The notes under the pieces: model-generated | What the model was told of the DNA's origin: nothing | Database searches by the model: none | Seen by the model: only the letters and a program-made list of their open reading frames with translations | Program-made: the position numbers and the translations under genes | Shown: positions 1-11,310 of the stretch, piece by piece | Position numbering within the stretch: the first letter of the stretch is position 1 | Layout: each line of letters begins with the position of its first letter | Assembly: GCF_000237925.1 (NCBI RefSeq) | Contig: NC_031498.1 | Coordinates: 27,920,963 to 27,984,962 of the forward strand | DNA: 64,000 bases | Source of the DNA: Schistosoma mansoni | Taxonomy: Eukaryota > Platyhelminthes > Trematoda > Strigeidida > Schistosomatidae | Direction of reading: 5' to 3'

Positions 1-283
1 TTATGATTGATTTATTAATCATCAATGTAGGTGACCTATATCGATTATCGAGGTTTATTCGAGTAGGATAGGAATGTTCTGACCTCCGACATTATCTAGA
101 TGTCATACCTTGTGGTTAATACATAGTTAGGATAACACTGTGGTTGTATCTATGTTCTGTGGCTACTTTGATGATTGCATAGAATAAACGTGACTTTACC
201 AAAGAAACTATATATCATTCGAAAATACTATTGAAGTATACAGCTGAGCTTTTGCCACATGTGTCAATCTATTGTGTGCAATT
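1..283. other. Unassigned AT-rich DNA
   Basis: I see no coding signal, RNA gene or recognisable repeat before the first foldback SINE. Confidence 0.4.
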
Positions 284-294
284 AATTAATTAGT

Positions 295-752
295 CAGAAG
301 GGATTTTGTAGAAATTTCAGTATTTTCATAGTTGAAATCATGAGTCAATTGATGCTAGATCACCATGGAAAACCTGGAAGCATTGGACAGCCGTTTCGTC
401 CTATTATGGGACTCATCAGCAGTGCGTATCCACGATCCTGTCTCATGAGATTCGAACCTAGGACTTACAAGTCTCGCGCCAGAGCAATGAAGACAATAGG
501 TGAACGGTTGCTCAAACCTCATGGATTGGTTGAGGTTAGACATTAACACCAATGGATACCGGACGGCTCAGTGGTCTAGTGGTTAATTGCTCGCGTGCGA
601 GACTGATAGATCCTGGGTTCGAATCTCGTGAGGCGGGATCGTGGATGCGCACTGGTGAGGAGCCCCATGATAGGACGAAACGGTCGTCCAATGCTTCTAG
701 GTTTTCCATGGTGGTTTAACTTCAACTGACTCATGATTTCAACTACGAAAAT
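295..752 (+). repeat. Foldback SINE, near full length, with 11-bp flanking repeats
   Basis: The left arm starts CAGAAGGGATTTTG and reads into the arm sequence with GAGTCAATTGATG. The middle (about 560-640) has tRNA-like A-box (TGGTCTAGTGG) and B-box (GGGTTCGAATC) sequences. The right arm is the inverted copy but lacks its last ~30 bp. AATTAATTAGT occurs at 284-294 and again at 753-763 and is a likely target-site duplication, although AT-rich. Confidence 0.85.
380..425 (-). ncRNA. Hammerhead ribozyme motif in SINE left arm
   Basis: On the minus strand the motif has CTGATGA, a stem II of GTCC/GGAC, then GAAA, a short palindromic stem III and a GTC cleavage triplet. Stem I is GCACTG/CAATGC with one mismatch. 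All conserved core bases are present, so it could be active. Confidence 0.6.
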
Positions 753-763
753 AATTAATTAGT

Positions 764-2260
764 ACTGAATTTCCTTAACCTTGATGATGTTCGATAAACT
801 GTCCAACGTTCAGTGATCTGACGTGTAAGTTAGGAAAGTTTCTATTTGATGACTGATTTGGTAAGGGGTCAGTGACATTTTACCGGGCCAACAATATAAT
901 GAGTGAATTGCCTTACTGTAAGCAGAATTACTTGATGGATCTCAGAGAAGTGACCATGAAACATGGCATAAATTCCAATGTTGTGAATTGGTTATTTTCT
1001 CTTTATGATAATCCTCAAAAACACAATTTCGTAGAATTCTTCAGTTGTACCGTATATGCTAGTCCCATTTTAATATTAAAGATTAGCAACGATTAAACTT
1101 TTAGTAAGAATTAAGTATAACAATATAATACTGTTAGTTAAATGATGTAGGTTGTAGGTTATTTGATTTTATAAAAATTATTTCACTAGGGATCAAAACT
1201 AGAATGTTCTGGAATCATGGTATATTATGTTTTTACAAACCACTGAGTTTGTATCCAGTGGTTCACATTTTAAACTTTTATCGGCTCATGATATTACTAG
1301 GCTATCGACCATTGTCACTGATGTAAACTCACAACTACAGCTGCTACTTGGACGTGGTGGTCAATTTTGGTTATTGTAATGACTCATGGAGCTATAGTAC
1401 TTCGAACGTTTACTTTTATAGGTCCCACCTTGTCAGATAGGTCAGTTGTAGAGTAGTAAAAATAGAAGAAACTACTTAAGACTCGATGGAAAAGTCGTGG
1501 CCGAACTGTACTTGGTTGTGATGGCAGTAAAGTGTCCGCTCCAGATAACCAACATCTACATTAATGCTCCCTTTCGCAACGCAGTAAGGGTTAAAAAGGC
1601 CCAATCTGAAAAACACGACACCTCATAAGTGAGGAGTTTATATATTTAAAATTATTCACAAAAAGACCTCATGTGGTTGGTCTGAAGTAGTTATCTACTA
1701 GGCTCTATGGTTATCCTTCCAGGCCCCCAATAACACTACTAACATAGTCCCATTTTTAGATACCTTAACTAGAACTATCCTTCCAATACGTGGACAACCA
1801 GACAGTGATAATCACCCACTCAGCTCTAATATTAATCACAATGTAAACTGTCTCATTTAATTTATGTTTATTTATGTAAATATCGAACATCTAATCATGT
1901 GGACATGATCTATCTTTACATCAAATTGAAAGGAATTAGTGATGGTTGTCCAGTTATATGAACTGACTGATTTCGAATGTTTAGATCACTTAGTTTTAAC
2001 TATTGGATCTAAAATTAACGAGATCATCATGAATCCTACATTTCCTCTTTTTAACCCATGATCTAATCATGAATGTATTATGTCAGGTAGTTTCATACCA
2101 TTAAGATTAATTTGTCAAGTCTACACTAGTTTCTGATCAACTAATGATATAAAAAACAATCACATGTTTTTATTGATATAAATATTAATTATAGAATATA
2201 GTTTACCAGAAAAATATAATGAAACTGTGATTTTATATCCAAGTTCATATTAATAAATTG
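764..2260. other. Unassigned DNA
   Basis: Only short open frames are present, for example 872-1096, with no family motif and no convincing splice sites. I recognise no repeat here. Confidence 0.35.
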
Positions 2261-2404
2261 TGAGAGAGAGTGAGTGTTGCTCTGGCTGTTAGAAGAGGCA
2301 TCGGCCTCGTGACTTCCAAATGATCTCTGCTTTCATCATGAGGCATCATAATTCTTCCTTCAACTCACAGGACAGAGTTTAAATGGTCTGAATTATTTTT
2401 TCTG

Positions 2405-2525
2405 ATTAGCGTTTTTTAGCGAGTTAGTTTTTCTACGGGATGGTGTCGCTAACCTTATGCCCAACCCTCCTACTTTATGTGGGCTTGGGGCCAGCAGTAA
2501 CTCTAGAGGAGCTAGAGGCGGAGTT
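2405..2525 (+). repeat. Dispersed repeat F (copy 1)
   Basis: The segment around TTTTTCTACGGGATGG and the CCAACCCTCCT...GTGGGCTTGGG stretch recurs in diverged form at 10925-11045. It is probably a retroelement untranslated region; the family is not identified. Confidence 0.5.
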
Positions 2526-2723
2526 ATTCATAAATTGTGCTTTCTATAAATTAATCTGTAAGTTTCCATCACACCATGAACAATCATTTTCATAAGTGAC
2601 GAATAATCTCCTTTATTTAAATGTTGTTTATTTATCTGTCACTCTCTCCTTCCCTCATTTTATTTATTCAACGTGAAATAAATAAACATTATTTACGGTG
2701 ATTAATAAACTCATCAAAATACG

Positions 2724-2724
2724 T

Positions 2725-2757
<33 letters not shown>

Positions 2758-2767
2758 ACTAACTAAC

Positions 2768-2798
<31 letters not shown>

Positions 2799-2824
2799 CA
2801 TACATGCATACATACATACATACA

Positions 2825-2871
<47 letters not shown>

Positions 2872-2872
2872 G
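2724..2872. repeat. Compound tetranucleotide microsatellite
   Basis: Three successive runs: (ACTA)n, then (CATA)n, then (CTTA)n. The last run is the (GTAA)n tail of the minus-strand RTE LINE beginning at 2871, and the other two probably grew from it. Confidence 0.85.
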
Positions 2873-3480
2873 CCTGTTACTCCCAAAGGAGCATAGGCCG
2901 TCGACCACCATTCTCCAACCCACTCTCTCCTCGACCTTCCTTTCTAGTTCTATCCAACTTTTGTTCATTCTTCTTATGTCTGTCTCCATTTCTCGGCACA
3001 ATGTATTCTTCGATCTTCTTCTTCTCCTTTGGCATTGAGGATTCCAGGTGACGGCTTGCCTTGTGACATGGTTGGATGCTTTCCTCAATGTGTGTCGTAT
3101 CCACTTCCAACGCTTCTTCCTTATTTGTTCCTTATCTGGATGGAATGTGGTTTGTTCTCTCCCACAGTAACTTGTTGCTGATAGTGTCTGACCAACGGAT
3201 TCGAAGTGTTTTTCGTAGACAACTGTTAATAAACACCTGTATCTTCTGGATGGTAGCCTTCATTGTTCTCCAAGTTTCCGCTCCATACAGTACGATCTTC
3301 TTGACATTTGTATTGAAAATTCTGATGTTAGTGTTGGTTGACAGACAATTGTTTTGAGTTCCAGATGTTCTTTAGTTGTAAATATGCTGGTCATGCTTTG
3401 CCCATTCGCGCCTTCACCTCTTCATCAGATCCACTGTGTTCATCGATGATGCTACCCAGATTTTTAAAGATTCTCGTCAC
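2871..3480 (-). mobile_element. RTE-clade LINE (SR2-like), 3' end fragment
   Basis: The minus strand encodes the RTE C-terminus, with peptides such as [15 protein letters not shown] and [12 protein letters not shown], ending in a (GTAA)n tail. Upstream, peptide relics of the post-RT region occur in other frames. It is 5'-truncated and frameshifted, with no complete ORF. Confidence 0.85.
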
Positions 3481-3512
3481 ATTAAAAGACTGATATTTGA
3501 ACAATCAATTGT

Positions 3513-3516
<4 letters not shown>

Positions 3517-3548
<32 letters not shown>

Positions 3549-3550
3549 GT
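3517..3550. repeat. (AAT)n microsatellite
   Basis: About eleven AAT units. Such tracts are also where several foldback SINE tips sit. Confidence 0.85.
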
Positions 3551-3810
3551 TTTTAAACTATCGGATTCAATTAACGATAAAATTCAAAATATGAAACAAC
3601 CACTCTATCTATCTTAATACGCGTTAATTACTGTCCACTTTCTTTCAGTTTATTTACAATTTCAAAATGATAATCAATTCAGTTACCGGGTATTAATGAT
3701 TCATTAACAGTCAAATATCAATGAATAAAACAGTTAACACATACATACAAACACAGTATTAATGATGCTACAACTTTATCTTACAACAAACTTATTCTAA
3801 TCTAATAGTT

Positions 3811-4112
3811 AAATTCATGAGTCAATTAAGGCNNNNNNNNNNNNNNNNNNNNNNNNNNNNNNNNNNNNNNNNNNNNNNNNNNNNNNNNNNNNNNNNNNNN
3901 NNNNNNNNNNNNNNNNNNNNNNNNNNNNNNNNNNNNNNNNNNNNNNNNNNNNNNNNNNNNNNNNNNNNNNNNNNNNNNNNNNNNNNNNNNNNNNNNNNNN
4001 NNNNNNNNNNNNNNNNNNNNNNNNNNNNNNNNTTTTCCATGGTGGTCTAGCCTTAATTGACTCATGAATTTAACTATTAAAAGTTACTACAATATCCACA
4101 AAAAACCCCTTT
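3811..4112. repeat. Foldback SINE split by a 200-N assembly gap
   Basis: The left arm (TTCATGAGTCAATTAAGGC) runs into exactly 200 Ns at 3833-4032. The right arm emerges as its inverted copy (GCCTTAATTGACTCATGAA) and ends in the family tip ACCCCTTTCTGA. The missing middle is presumably the tRNA-like core. Confidence 0.8.
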
Positions 4113-4672
4113 CTGATATTATTTAAATCTGATGATTCATATATAAGAGTAAAACTTATTGTATCTATTAGGGATTATAACGAAACGGAATACATTTCCA
4201 TGGATAAATGATTTGGTCCATTATAATTACATGATAAATATATTTTACATGAACCAAGTTAATTGGAACTGATGGAGGTTGGGGAAAGACAATCAAGAAA
4301 AGGAATATAATGTATGCAAGAAAAAAACCCGGCCTAATTTGATAAAAACAAGTGTTGTATAAAATAGTAGCATGAATACCATCTGTTTTAATTGTGTTTA
4401 TTCGATAAATAACCTCCAACCAAACGGACGATATTCGCCTAACAGTAAAAAAAACAAAACAAGACACACAATATGTATTATGTTAATCAATTTAACAAAG
4501 TGGTTAACTGTTACATGTTACTGTATCCTGTGAAGATTGTATAGATGATAATGACTCATTATTTTTTCAGTCTTTGTTTCTTTCCTACATCAGATTTTAG
4601 TAATTTATTAGTTAACATGACGAATAATTTTAATCACTTTTAAAAAAAGATTATTATTTATGGGTAATATTT
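4113..4672. other. Unassigned DNA
   Basis: I see no gene or repeat. The minus-strand open frame 4168-4467 has no motif and an AT-driven hydrophobic composition. Confidence 0.35.
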
Positions 4673-4780
4673 GACGGCAAAGCAAGAGCAGCATATTTAC
4701 AACTGAAGAATATTTGGAACTTAAAACAAATGTCTGTCAACCAACACTAACATCAGAATTTTCAATACAAATGTCAAATG
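4673..4780 (+). mobile_element. RTE LINE internal scrap
   Basis: Matches the segment also present near 5410-5520 (GCAAAGCAAGAGCAGCATAT and onward), which codes for the post-RT part of the RTE polyprotein. Only about 110 bp remain. Confidence 0.75.
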
Positions 4781-4784
4781 ATAA

Positions 4785-5385
4785 ATAGATAAATAATGAA
4801 TGAATCTACGCTAGTGTGGACATATTTCCGGGTATATCACTTAAAGGCTTGAACTAGCTATTACGATTTTTCACGAACCTCAGCTACACAGTTTCCACTT
4901 ATTAACATTGTTGAAACCGACAGAGACTTCACGTAGTGATGCCATGTCTTGATCTGTTTGATCCTAGTTTCCTAGCAATTCATACCTACGATTCTTCTAT
5001 TGCCTATAGATGTAGACGGTAGTTATGCAGCAGTATTATAATCATGACTATCATGGTAGATGAAGATTCACAACTTCATCTACTAATTATCCACCTTTAC
5101 CTGGTATCCTACATTTAACCTCATCATCATTTTTTTGTCTCACTATACATGAGCAGTTCTTCGTTTAAACCTGTGGTCAAATGACAGTAATCTAAGAATG
5201 TCATATACTATCAAAAACTGATTAACGTTGTGAACACTCCTCCTAGTTTATATTCAGTACAAGTTTATAAGAGTTCAATATTCATTCGGCATTGGTGTTA
5301 AGATTTTACCAGCTACTAATCCACTAGAATTAATGTAACTTTTAACAGGAATGAAATACTTCACGTACTAAACTATTCTCGGTGG
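4785..5385. other. Unassigned DNA
   Basis: I see no coding or repeat signal that I can support. Confidence 0.35.
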
Positions 5386-5390
5386 ATCAG

Positions 5391-5965
5391 ATGCAGATGT
5401 GAGGGCGCGAATCGGCAAAGCAAGAGCAGCATATTTACAACTGAACAATATCTGGAACTCAAAACAACTGTGTGTCAAACAACATCAAGATCAGGATTTT
5501 CAATACAAATGTCAACACAGTTCTACTGTAAGAAGCGGAGACGTGGAGAACTATGAAAGCCATCATTCAGAAGATACAGGTGTTTATTAACAGTTGTCTA
5601 CGCAAAATACTTCGGATCCGTTGACCAGACACTATCAACAACAACTTACTGTGGGAGAGAACAAACCACATTCTATCCAGATAAGGAAGAAATGAGGAAG
5701 AAACGCTGGAAGTGGAATGGGCACACATTGAGGAAATCACCCAACTGCGTCACAACACAAGCCCTCACATGGAATCCTGAGGGCCAAAGGAGAAGATGAA
5801 GACCAAAGAACACATCACGCCGAGAAATGGAGACAGACATGAGAAGAATGAACGAGAATTGAATAGAACTAGAAAGGAAGGTCGAGGAGAGAGTGGGTTG
5901 GAGAATGGTGGTCGACGGCCTATGCTCCATTGGGAGTAGCAGGCGTAAGCAAGTAAGTATGTAAG
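5391..5965 (+). mobile_element. RTE-clade LINE (SR2-like), 3' fragment
   Basis: The plus strand encodes GSDADV-type and ARIGKARAAYLQLNNIWNSK peptides, then WNPEGQ and [12 protein letters not shown] with breaks between. It ends in a GTAAGCAAGTAAGTATGTAAG tail. Truncated at the 5' end and not functional. Confidence 0.85.
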
Positions 5966-6002
5966 GGATCTTTAAACCATTATTATTTATATGATCATCA
6001 TT

Positions 6003-6028
6003 GTTATTATTATTATTATTATTATTAT

Positions 6029-6081
<53 letters not shown>
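6003..6081. repeat. (ATT)n(AGT)n compound microsatellite
   Basis: About nine ATT units followed by about fifteen AGT units. Read on the minus strand it gives poly-Thr and poly-Asn in an apparent ORF that is not a gene. Confidence 0.9.
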
Positions 6082-6420
6082 ATAGTGATATCTATTACTT
6101 TTATGGAAGACTTTGCTACATAGGCTTTGATCATTCGTTGAAATAAAATAATATTGATTATCAGTTTATTCATTCACGGCAGTATTGTTATCTCTTAGTA
6201 AAATGGTTTGATTGTAGAGTAGGGAAGTATATTGTTCTTTAAACTCTAGTGGGGGAGGGGAACAAACTACTTCTTCGTCAGAAAATCTCAATTCTAGATA
6301 AGATAAGAGAGAAATACATAAACAAATAGTGTTTGCAATGTCTTTTTTAAAAAATATTTTACATAGTCACAGATTGTAGAGTTTTCAAGAAAGTTCATTA
6401 GAAGTTACTAAGCTTCATAG

Positions 6421-6640
6421 ATATGATCCAGTATCCAGCTGACGTGTCCCAAATAGGACGAAACGCGCGTCAAACTGGATTCCACTGCTAGCCACTATCC
6501 ATCTTTGCTTATAATGCTTATGAATGAAAGCAATATCGAGGCAATACACACAGTATGCACATATACCAATTAGAGACTGATCAGTTTCAGTCCTAAACAT
6601 CAATGGGAATATTCAAACAAACAATACTAAGTGAAAAAAA
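6421..6640 (+). repeat. Sm-alpha-type SINE, 3' half with decayed hammerhead
   Basis: It contains the Sm-alpha hammerhead region (CCCAAATAGGACGAAACGCG) followed by CTGGATTCCACTGCTAGCC and the family tail (ATATCGAGGCAATACACAC). The core reads CTGACGT instead of CTGANGA, so this ribozyme copy should be dead. Confidence 0.85.
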
Positions 6641-6644
6641 ATGT

Positions 6645-7080
6645 TTTATTATTTGTACAGTTGTATCACTCATAAGTCCGTTGTCATTTGTTAAATACAA
6701 AGTTATTTGTAACATACCAAACAAGTTTGAATTTGATTTTCATTGTTTCTCATCGTATAAACTTAACTTTTTAAAAAATCTTTAATTTGGTATAAGTGTT
6801 TTATTTTAATTTTCTAGGGTAAAGCTTAATATCTGATCTATATTTTGGCTTAATTCTTATTTCAATATATCAGAATGCAGATAAATTTGAAAAGTGAAAT
6901 AATTAAATAGATTGCTGATATTAATAGTATTTAAATGTTGCTACGGCAACGACATATGCCATTTTCTACACGTAATTATACTTTTTAATTTTCAGCATAT
7001 ACTGTAGTAGTAATAACAATAAGGTTTGTTGTAGTGATAATAATATTCATATCTATAATAGCACTATCGTTATTAATATC
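6645..7080. other. Unassigned DNA
   Basis: AT-rich sequence without a supportable gene or repeat. Confidence 0.35.
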
Positions 7081-7082
7081 AG

Positions 7083-7522
7083 AAGAGTTTTTGTGGATAT
7101 TATAGTAATTTTAACAGTTAAGATCATGAATCAATTGAATCTAGATCACCATGAAAAACTTGGGAACACTGGCCTCAAGAGGTATTTCCTGAAGTTCTAG
7201 TGAGTAGCAGTGACCAGTGGAGTTCAACAAGGTCTGTTGTGAGATATCAACTCACTGAAGACAATGGTGGATTCTTTGTTCAATTTCGTGGATTGGTTGA
7301 AGTTAGACAATAACACCGTTGGATACCGGACGGCTCAGTGGTCTAGTGGTTAATTGCTCGCGCGAGAAACTGATAGGTCCCGGGTTTGAATCTCGTGAGG
7401 CGCGATCGTGTATGCACACTTCTGAGGAGTCCCACAATCGAACGAGAAGGCCGTCCAGTGTTTCCAGGTTTTCCATGGTGGTCTAGCTTCAATTGATTCA
7501 TGATCTCAACTGTTAAAATTAT
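7083..7522 (+). repeat. Foldback SINE, long copy
   Basis: A left arm relic (ATCATGAATCAATTGAATC) joins the sense 5' region (TCTAGTGAGTAGCAGTGACC), the tRNA-like core (CAGTGGTCTAGTGG, GGGTTTGAATC) and a right arm ending near 7522. The hammerhead box is mutated (CGAGAAGG for CGAAACGG). Confidence 0.8.
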
Positions 7523-8560
7523 CGTTATTATTATTATTGTCGTTATTATTATTAGCACTATGAGCATAAGACTATTTTTTGTATTGTTTAGTAGTAAATT
7601 TTTTTTCATGAACTGTCACTAAAAGGAGATTCCTTAAGAAATAAAAAACGTTAGGGAGTTTGTTTCTCATTATAGTTATGATTGAACAACAGTATGAATT
7701 TACCACCTATTCAAGTGTCAGACCAAGATTCATGTATACAATCAGTGTTAGCCATTAGTGATATATATCAAAAACAAAAAATCTTATCAGTGAATGAAGT
7801 TGAAAACTAATAGATTACAGTTCAAAAACCGAAATGTTTGTCCGTGAAACGTGAATGTCTCTGGTTCTATCTTTCACTTCATCACAAGTGGGTATATTTG
7901 AGGTATTCAATAGTTTAAACAGTGGCTAGTTTGTCCATTATTTCGTGAAATTCAATGACCGATCATAATGAAAACACTTCGTAAAATAGTAGATAGACCA
8001 AATACAAAGTGAAAATAGTTTCATTGTACTTCATTTTATCTCATTTTCGGCTTTAATCATCGAAACTGTGACGAGGTCACATGTTTTATGTAAAAACATA
8101 GAGATTAGAAATTATGTTCAATGGGTCACAGTTGATTTATACTCACAAAGTATTGGGTAACAAATGACAGAATTTGTTGAAATGTCTTAGTTGATATGTT
8201 ATATGGGAAAAGCCCAATTTGTTTCAATTCACTACCTTATCTTTGTATTTCTTGCCTTGTTTTTTAATATAAACAAAATATTGAGCATGATTTAAATTTT
8301 TTTCTGACCACCACATGAAGATCATTTGAGGTATTGAATACCTAATGTAATGATGCATGTTATATTGTACACACATTAAATGAATGATCTAAGTCATCAA
8401 ACCTTATTCCCGTTAATTTTCTCTCTATTTACACTTGAATAGTAGTAGGAATAATAATGAGATCCCATATGTTCTCATGACCATATATGCACATTTTAAT
8501 CACGGGTTTTATTCCTTAACAGTGTCACGGAAGAATAAGATTTATTATTTTGCGATGGTG
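7523..8560. other. Unassigned DNA
   Basis: I see no gene, RNA or recognisable repeat. Confidence 0.35.
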
Positions 8561-8569
8561 GAGAAAATT

Positions 8570-8685
8570 TGTAGCTCAGGTGAATGATTTAGGTGGGGTT
8601 TTGTTCTGTGAGCTAGATGGTTTGATGGTGGAGCTCTGACTGTTCTTCTGAACAGCGTCGTCAGCACAAACTTCAGGCATAAGTG
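8570..8685 (+). repeat. Dispersed repeat E (copy 1)
   Basis: A ~100-bp unit with GTGAGCTAGATGGTTTG and GTCAGCACAAACTTC. It recurs at 58345-58440 and 63700-63795. It looks like a short retroelement remnant of unknown family. Confidence 0.6.
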
Positions 8686-8861
8686 AAGTGTTCGATTCAT
8701 TACTGTACAAGTAACATTGGAAATGATTTGTGTTTAAAGATAAGAGAAAATATGTTTCGTTTGATAAAGTTTTTCAAATAATTAGTATTGACAAGGTATC
8801 TTTGAAGAATAGTTTACATAGTCTCATCAGAATTTGCTAAATCGACAAAAAATATTTTGAT

Positions 8862-9086
8862 AGTTGAGATCATGAATCAATTGCAGCGAGACCATCATGG
8901 AAAACCTGGAAACACTGGACGGCCTTCTCGTCCGATTGTGGGACTCCACATCAGTGCGCATCCACGATACCGCCTCACGAGATTCCAACTCAGGATATAT
9001 CAGTTTCGCGCGCGAGCAATTAACCACTAGACCACTGAGCCGTCCGGTATCCAACGGTGTTATTGTCTAACTTCAACCGATCCACG
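8862..9086 (-). repeat. Foldback SINE, one arm plus tRNA-like core
   Basis: The left arm (GATCATGAATCAATTGCAG) continues into an antisense tRNA-like core with the inverted A box (CCACTAGACCACTGAGC) and a short antisense 5' region. The other arm is absent. The hammerhead region is damaged. Confidence 0.8.
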
Positions 9087-9344
9087 AAAATATTTGAAAA
9101 TCAAAGAATAACTGGCACAGCTGATTGTTCTAATTTTTACACTACAGAATAGCTGTAAAACCAATAATGCTAGTTGACACTCGTCAATAAGTTACATCTA
9201 GATTCATAAAGGAATTAATGCTTCCGTGTTGGTTTAAAACTTCGTCTATAAGGTTCACAACCTGGAACTTCACCATGGATCCAATCAGATCTTAAATAGC
9301 TCACAATGTGCATCAACAACATCTAATAACCACCTTACATTTCA

Positions 9345-9475
9345 ACGTAGATCATGCGATATCGATCCATTGAGACCAATGTTCACGTTGCAATCTGATT
9401 GGCAGAATTCGATTAGCGCAAAAGAAAGACTTAATATACATGATATTAGTCAATGCTCAGTGATCAATCAACTGT
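9345..9475 (+). repeat. Dispersed repeat C (copy 1)
   Basis: Diverged copy of a ~130-bp unit also seen at 29226-29355 and, inverted, at 59990-60115. The shared core is a TTGCAA...TCGATTAGCGC...AAGACTTAATATACATGAT-like stretch ending in GTGATCAATCAACTGT. Confidence 0.55.
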
Positions 9476-9799
9476 AAATATATATTAGTATCTAATTCTC
9501 TGGTGTTTAGATAACAAGTATCATGAAATACGAGAAATTGGCCAAAACCCTCGGGGAGTTTCATATTAAGATGAGACAGTTGCTCAGGTATCCCTAATTT
9601 TTTTGTAGTTTTCCAACTGAGATCGGTCTGTAACAAAGATCATCTGAAAATTATGCCAATCATTACAAAACAACTTTAGTTACACTAATTGCTGAAGATT
9701 ACCTCTTAACGTTCTAGGACAAGTCTAGACTGGTAGAGTTCAAAAGCGTTTTAAGTAAAACTGTCGTTATAATGAATGACTGTCTATCTATAACGTAAA

Positions 9800-10075
9800 C
9801 CGACTGAAGTTGAAAATGTGTACCACTGGATCTCAACCTGGTGGTTTTATGTTTAAGAGCTTGGATCAAGTCCTGAATATCTTTGGTTCAATCTCTGATG
9901 ATATCGTGAGTGTGCACTGTTCAGAAATTCCAGACAAAGCTGAACCAGGAGTAATTTTTATTGATAAGTTGCTAATAAATTATGTAGAATCTCGTAAAAA
10001 TTCTCATTACCAATCATGTTAATTCAGTTCTTTTAACTTATACAGATGATGTACATCTGATTATGAACTGACATC
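9800..10075 (+). mobile_element. Possible LINE reverse-transcriptase relic
   Basis: A 70-codon open frame (9810-10022) has no clear match. Just after it, another frame reads LLTYTDDVHLIMN, which resembles the YxDD catalytic box of reverse transcriptase. I cannot assign a clade. Confidence 0.3.
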
Positions 10076-10920
10076 AAGTGGTGAACCATTGAATAACTAG
10101 AAGACAATCGATAACTATGGTGTAACGATAGCTATGGGAATTCGAGCTAACAATCCATGTCCTTAAGTTCATAGGAAATTTGTAACACCTTGGCCTTAAT
10201 AAACGATTTTATTTATTATTATTTTCCATACTCTTTCTTCGTTTGTTTTTCTTCACCCCCTCCTACCCTTTTCTTTTCTCAAATATACGCTTCATGGTCC
10301 AATTATCTAAACACTTCCTATTACGTAATCTTATAATTTTTATGAATGTTATTTTAGTGTCTATATTTTTCTAATCATTGACCTATTTCAGATTATGAAA
10401 CATTGATTCAAGCCATTATTATTATTCCTATTACAACTAGTACACCTGTCATTACCCTACCACTTTGTACTTTTCACTTAGTGTGTTTAGTTATGTAATC
10501 TATTCTACTATTATAATTGACTTATAAACTGTCTTAATTGGTTTGATAATTTCGTGTACGCATATATATATATTACTGAATATCGGAGTAAAGCCAGATG
10601 AGGACCTAGTTGAAAACACTATTGTTCGCTTATATATGTTGTTCTAAATATCATATTGCAGTCATGGAATTTGGGTAGAAAGTTATTCCGAGTGAGAAGT
10701 TAAGAATTGGATGATGTTAAATTATAACAAGAATGAGACTAATATCCCTCAGCTTTTGTAGAATTTTATTTTATCCCTCTAATGAAAGTTTTTCATTTAA
10801 TTTTTTAAGGTTATCTCTATAGTATTAGATGACTATCAATGAATATTTCTAACTGATAAGAATTTGAACAAACAGCTTACTCGAATTAAAGTCAGTGACT
10901 AAAAGAAATTGTAGTCACCA
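10076..10920. other. Unassigned DNA
   Basis: No supportable gene. A TTAATAAACGATTTTATTTATTATTATT stretch near 10197 could be the 3' end of an old retroelement. Confidence 0.3.
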
Positions 10921-10924
10921 CTTA

Positions 10925-11045
10925 GTGGTTTTTAGCAAGGTTGTTTTTCTACGGGGTGGAATTGACGAACCCACGTTCAACCCTCTTCCTTTGTGTGGGC
11001 TTGAGATCGACAGTAGCCATAGAAGAGCTACTGGAGGAATTTGTA
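10925..11045 (+). repeat. Dispersed repeat F (copy 2)
   Basis: Diverged copy of 2405-2525, sharing GTTTTTCTACGGGGTGG, CAACCCTCTTCCTTTGTG and a closing AAGAGCTACTGGAGG. Confidence 0.5.
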
Positions 11046-11149
11046 CTTACTGATGGATATGAAAATCCCTGTAGTAATCCAGTTTGATGTCGTGGGTGTG
11101 TGGTGTTTTGAATTTTGTGGTGTTAATTGAACTTTATACTAACAATCAC

Positions 11150-11310
11150 TAACTGATCTTATCTAGATAACCATTGAAAACCAACAATCACTGGATATTG
11201 ATTTCAAACTATTATGAGACTTTAAAGTAGTACTCATCCATGATCCAACTAGGGATCGAGTTCAGGACCTACAATGTCTCATAGTAAGTGTTCAACTTCC
11301 AGAAGGCTGG
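11150..11310 (-). repeat. Very diverged foldback-SINE-like fragment
   Basis: It keeps the order of arm (ACCATTGAAAACC), TATTATGAGACT and an inverted B-box-like GGGATCGAGTTCAGGACCTAC, but identity to the family is low. Confidence 0.4.

Noticed and set aside
565-640. tRNA gene candidates in the foldback SINEs (also 7330, 13325, 14170, 22385, 63000)
   Set aside because: They have A and B boxes but no proper acceptor stem, and they recur in the same repeat context, so they are SINE promoter cores.
872-1096. 74-codon plus-strand frame (MTFYRANNIMSELPYCKQ)
   Set aside because: I could not link it to any family or exon structure; length is compatible with chance in this composition.
2724-2872. CRISPR-like or minisatellite array
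   Set aside because: Pure tetranucleotide repeats without spacers; a LINE tail and simple sequence.
5673-6173. 166-codon minus-strand open frame with long Thr and Asn runs
   Set aside because: The runs come from an (ATT)n(AGT)n microsatellite, and the rest is an antisense reading of an RTE LINE 3' end.
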